A stretch of 64,000 nucleotides of DNA from Sphingobacterium sp. LZ7M1 (lineage in GTDB: Bacteria; Bacteroidota; Bacteroidia; Sphingobacteriales; Sphingobacteriaceae), in contig NZ_CP101134.1 in NCBI RefSeq assembly GCF_024296865.1, positions 4,464,001 to 4,528,000 on the forward strand, written 5' to 3'. Positions 61,364-64,000 of this stretch are shown here, piece by piece. Below the pieces are notes generated by a model. The model was not told where the DNA came from and did not search any database. It saw only the letters and a program-made list of their open reading frames with translations. The translations under genes and the position numbers were made by a program. How positions within the stretch are numbered: the stretch's first letter is position 1; each line of letters opens with the position of its first letter.

Positions 61364-62926
61364 TTACTCAACGACCTCAATTTCTTTCTTCGCTGCATGT
61401 GTTCTACCGAACATATCTACGGCTTCCACTTCGATGGTATGTTTACCAGCTTTAAGCTTTGGAAGCTTCAATTTCCAAAGGTGGGCTGACTGAACCGGAT
61501 CGCTAGGTCTTCTGCCGGCAACCAAGGTATTGGCTCCATCATAAGCCAACAGTTCCTTCATATATGCGGGGTCTTCACCTTGAACCCTGTCCATCACGAT
61601 CCAGTCTGCATTGTCGATCCTATAACGGACCTGATCATTTGCTGAACCTAAGAAGAAGTTGGCATATACATTATAGCGACCTGCATATTTCGCCTTTACC
61701 ACTGCCGGGCCAAAAAGACCGATGGTATAGCTGTCATCTTTTCCCACAATCTTATAGTCGAATTTATATTGATTTCCATCTACAGATAGGATGGCATACC
61801 CTTTAGGCGTACCGTCACGCATGGTCGAAGCGGGGATACCCTGTTCATTTGGAAGACCAGAGTACCAGTCGCCAGAGGTCGTTCCCACATTGTATTCATG
61901 GTAAGGTTTGCTACCTGACCAGCCGTGCTCAGTCGTTAAGAAGTTTTGTTGTTGATAATGCGTGTGAGCAGATAGTCCCAAGGTATTCGGGTAGTCCTTT
62001 AGGATATCGAAAAGTTGTTTTCTATCTTCCGGACGGAATGATTTGGCATTCTCCGGAAACAATGGGATATGATAAGCAAGGACGATCAGTTTATCCTTAG
62101 GGACAAACTTCAGGTCATTGGCTACGAAATCGATCTGATCTTGTCTCAACCCGCCTTGGTATCCTTTTCCTGTTTCTGGATGCGGATAAATAATATCGTC
62201 TAGCACGATAAAGTGTGCATTGCCCACATTGAAGGAGTAATTTGCCGGTCCAAAGGATTTCTCAAAACCTTCATCCGCATACTTATCTTCCTTCACATCA
62301 TAGTTCATATCGTGGTTACCCATCACATTGAACCATGGTAAGCCCATCTGACCGATCGTCTGTTTATAGCTTGGGTGCAAGGTTAGGTCATCACCTACCA
62401 AGTCGCCAAGGCTGATCCCAAAAAGAGGACCTTTTCTGGTCTTTGCTTCATTTACCACGCCATTTTTGAAGAACTCCATTTCTTCAGCTGTATAGGCTTG
62501 AGGATCGCCAAATACGAAAGCCGTAAAGTTCGCCGGTTCTTCCTTCACCTTTAAGGCAAAGTCTATTGACTTTGGAAGCGGACCGGTTGCCGTTACGCCA
62601 GGGTATTTCAAAGCTGGGGCACCGTTTGGTTTATGGATATAATAGAACTTAGGCTGATTGTCGGCATCTACTGGCAATTCATAACCAGAAGGTTTGATCA
62701 CAAAGATGATGTTGTCGTTATCAACTGGGATCTGATATTTACCGTTCTTGTCCGTTTGTACGACTTCCTTGCCATTACTGACACTTACCCCTGCTAAGCC
62801 AGCCTCTTTTTTGTCCAGACGACCGTTTGCATTTGCATCAATAAAGACAGTTCCCTTTGCCATGTCCTGACCGAAAGCTGTTCCTGTCAATAAACATGCT
62901 AGCAAAGACCAATATAATTTTTTCAT
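61364..62926 (-). CDS. Calcineurin-like metallophosphoesterase (secreted)
   Basis: The 520-aa protein from ATG 62926 has a signal peptide (MKKLYWSLLACLLTGTAFG) and an N-terminal SdrD-like fold (GTVFIDANANGRLDKKEAGLAGVSVSNG). The metallophosphoesterase core follows with FGDPQAY, GISLGDLVGDDL, VMGNHDMNY and LSAHTHYQQ, the metal-ligand order of calcineurin-like enzymes. A C-terminal beta domain ends KEIEVVE. This N-terminal/MPP/C-terminal plan is standard for Bacteroidetes secreted phosphoesterases. Substrate unknown. Confidence 0.92.
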   Translation of the reverse strand: MKKLYWSLLACLLTGTAFGQDMAKGTVFIDANANGRLDKKEAGLAGVSVSNGKEVVQTDKNGKYQIPVDNDNIIFVIKPSGYELPVDADNQPKFYYIHKPNGAPALKYPGVTATGPLPKSIDFALKVKEEPANFTAFVFGDPQAYTAEEMEFFKNGVVNEAKTRKGPLFGISLGDLVGDDLTLHPSYKQTIGQMGLPWFNVMGNHDMNYDVKEDKYADEGFEKSFGPANYSFNVGNAHFIVLDDIIYPHPETGKGYQGGLRQDQIDFVANDLKFVPKDKLIVLAYHIPLFPENAKSFRPEDRKQLFDILKDYPNTLGLSAHTHYQQQNFLTTEHGWSGSKPYHEYNVGTTSGDWYSGLPNEQGIPASTMRDGTPKGYAILSVDGNQYKFDYKIVGKDDSYTIGLFGPAVVKAKYAGRYNVYANFFLGSANDQVRYRIDNADWIVMDRVQGEDPAYMKELLAYDGANTLVAGRRPSDPVQSAHLWKLKLPKLKAGKHTIEVEAVDMFGRTHAAKKEIEVVE

Positions 62927-63063
62927 GTGTTTATGGTTGTTTGTCCCAAACATAGGGTATGTAATTAAATAAAAGGTTAAGCCACTGTTAAGTTAATCTT
63001 ATATTAAAATTCCTCTGTTATTTTCTAAAATACGGAATTATCACCTATTCTGAACTTGGTCTT

Positions 63064-63103
63064 ATTCGGGACATATTCCGAATTTTCGCAATATGTCCCG
63101 AAT
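63064..63103. promoter_or_regulatory. 14-bp inverted repeat upstream of the phosphoesterase
   Basis: ATTCGGGACATATT (63064-63077) is the exact reverse complement of 63090-63103, with a 12-nt loop, 138 bp before the phosphoesterase start. It could be an operator or transcribed hairpin; no T-run follows on either strand. Confidence 0.45.
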
Positions 63104-63289
63104 ATGGGTCGAACAAGACTAAGCGCACATGGTCAAATTTTTTTCGAATTTTTTATGCTGACGAAGAAAAATTGAAGATGTATTTAATGTTAATAAATGG
63201 TATATCCCAAGAATTCAAGCTGGCTATGTCGGGAAGATCCATGCATGAACAGCATCGACAGCGGAGTTATGCACTACGCCTAACCCACA

Positions 63290-63322
63290 ACAAAAAAGGC
63301 TGCCTGATCAACAGGCAACCTT
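63290..63322 (-). terminator. Minus-strand terminator without an obvious gene
   Basis: On the minus strand AAGGTTGCCTG pairs with CAGGCAGCCTT around a 5-nt loop with one mismatch, followed by six T residues in total. No protein gene ends upstream of it on that strand between here and 63640. Confidence 0.65.
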
Positions 63323-63639
63323 CTCAAACAAATATAAATTACAACCTACAAAACGCTTACAGTTTGCTGCAACTGAAGCTGTATGTTTCTCTTTTACTTC
63401 AATTTTGAAGTTTTGTCTTTTTCATTCTGGGAGAGTTTTATCGCAAACGTGGTCAAAACCAATGGAATAAGGATTCTCGTTCTTTAAATATTTTAATAAT
63501 TGCACAAATGTAACCCAGTAATATTTAGAGAATATTAACGAATTATTACCTATTAATTAATATTTGTTCGTTAATGTGGTTTTTTAGCCTTTAACCTCTG
63601 GAATTCTGAGATATTTTTCCGATATTAAAATTAACGGAT

Positions 63640-63822
63640 ATGAAAAACAACAGACTTGGATTATTGCTGAATTTGGTACTGGCATCCTTTAGCTTCTATA
63701 TCCTCCTTGATTCTTTGGATAAGGAGATATGGCGGATAATCTGCGCCGGGACTGGCTTCATGGTCTTTGCTACCTTGACCATTCTCCTCATCAGGCAGAA
63801 TAGGCAACTAAAAAACACCTAA
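63640..63822 (+). CDS. Small membrane protein (60 aa)
   Basis: The protein is a two-helix membrane protein (LGLLLNLVLASFSFYILLDSL, then IICAGTGFMVFATLTILLI) with a short basic tail (RQNRQLKNT). It resembles small uncharacterised Sphingobacterial membrane proteins. A strong bidirectional terminator lies 19 bp after the stop, which supports it as a real gene. Function unknown. Confidence 0.65.
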   Translation: MKNNRLGLLLNLVLASFSFYILLDSLDKEIWRIICAGTGFMVFATLTILLIRQNRQLKNT

Positions 63823-63840
63823 TCCAAGCCAAGGATACTA

Positions 63841-63888
63841 AACTACAAAAGCCCTGAACTCAAGTTTGAATTCAGGGCTTTTGTAGTT
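63841..63888. terminator. Bidirectional terminator
   Basis: An 18-bp perfect stem (63841-63858 with 63871-63888) has a 12-nt loop and contains AAAAGCCCTGAA/TTCAGGGCTTTT. It lies between the convergent small membrane gene and the S41-like gene and can serve both. Confidence 0.9.
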
Positions 63889-63901
63889 TATGTAGATTCG
63901 A

Positions 63902-64000
63902 TTAGTTCAGGTCCTTTAAGATTTCCTGTACTGCTCTTTCCAGTTGCGGGTCTTTATCCGCAACGCGATCCGCTACGGTATTCTTGATGGCGATATCCGG
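63902..64000 (-). CDS. C-terminal end of an S41-family (tricorn/CtpA-type) peptidase
   Basis: Only the last 32 residues are in the window: PDIAIKNTVADRVADKDPQL, then ERAVQEILKDLN. The pattern of an N-x-x-x-D spacer followed by KDPQLERAVQE is typical of the tail of tricorn-like S41 proteases of Bacteroidetes. The rest lies beyond the window, so catalytic residues cannot be checked. Confidence 0.6.
   Translation of the reverse strand, partial: PDIAIKNTVADRVADKDPQLERAVQEILKDLN

Overview
The window is from a Bacteroidota chromosome, most likely a member of the Sphingobacteriaceae (Sphingobacterium/Pedobacter type). This rests on the Bacteroidetes-type conjugation genes, two SusC/SusD pairs, a FecR/ECF-sigma pair, a DUF1080 protein and the generally weak ribosome binding sites. 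No taxonomic marker gene is present, so the genus is an inference.

Region 1 (1 to about 14.6 kb, minus strand) is the transfer and mobilisation half of an integrative conjugative element (ICE). In transcription order it carries two excisionase-like proteins, two Toprim proteins (one degenerate), a broken cytosine methylase, MobA, the MobB relaxase, a ParA ATPase, two small ICE proteins, two DUF4134 proteins, a DUF4133 protein, the TraG ATPase, three related TraI-like secreted proteins, one further secreted protein, and TraJ, which runs off the window. Most junctions are 4-bp ATGA stop/start overlaps, so this is one tightly coupled operon.

Region 2 (14.7-25.8 kb) looks like cargo with its own regulators: an RteC-like protein, a BetR-like regulator, and a divergent AvrD-like gene coupled to a P-loop kinase-like gene and an AraC regulator. 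A small secreted DUF6520-like protein follows. Convergent to it is a TlpA-SusC-SusD operon. I read this as a possible small-molecule or peptide signalling cassette.

Region 3 (25.8-30.2 kb) is gene-poor wreckage: one small HTH gene, a nonsense-broken ECF sigma gene, a DUF892 gene split by about 0.6 kb, the stub of an acetyltransferase gene, and several strong hairpins.

Region 4 (30.2-38.1 kb, minus strand) is a sigma/anti-sigma/SusC/SusD/phosphodiesterase nutrient-uptake operon.

Region 5 (39.2-57.6 kb) is a tRNA-Lys integration hot spot. A 14.1-kb, very AT-rich island lies between two perfect 101-bp direct repeats that cover the 5' half of tRNA-Lys(CTT). It carries its own integrase, a helicase-like protein, RadC, several unknown genes and a SIR2-STAND defence-type protein. 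Just outside the right repeat is a fused ABC-ATPase/DUF4435 protein resembling a merged PARIS (AriA-AriB) system. A second, non-canonical recombinase lies on the other side of the tRNA.

Region 6 (57.8-64 kb) is ordinary chromosome: an HD hydrolase, a Gfo/Idh/MocA oxidoreductase next to a DUF1080 protein, a calcineurin-like phosphoesterase, a small membrane protein, and the tail of an S41-type peptidase.
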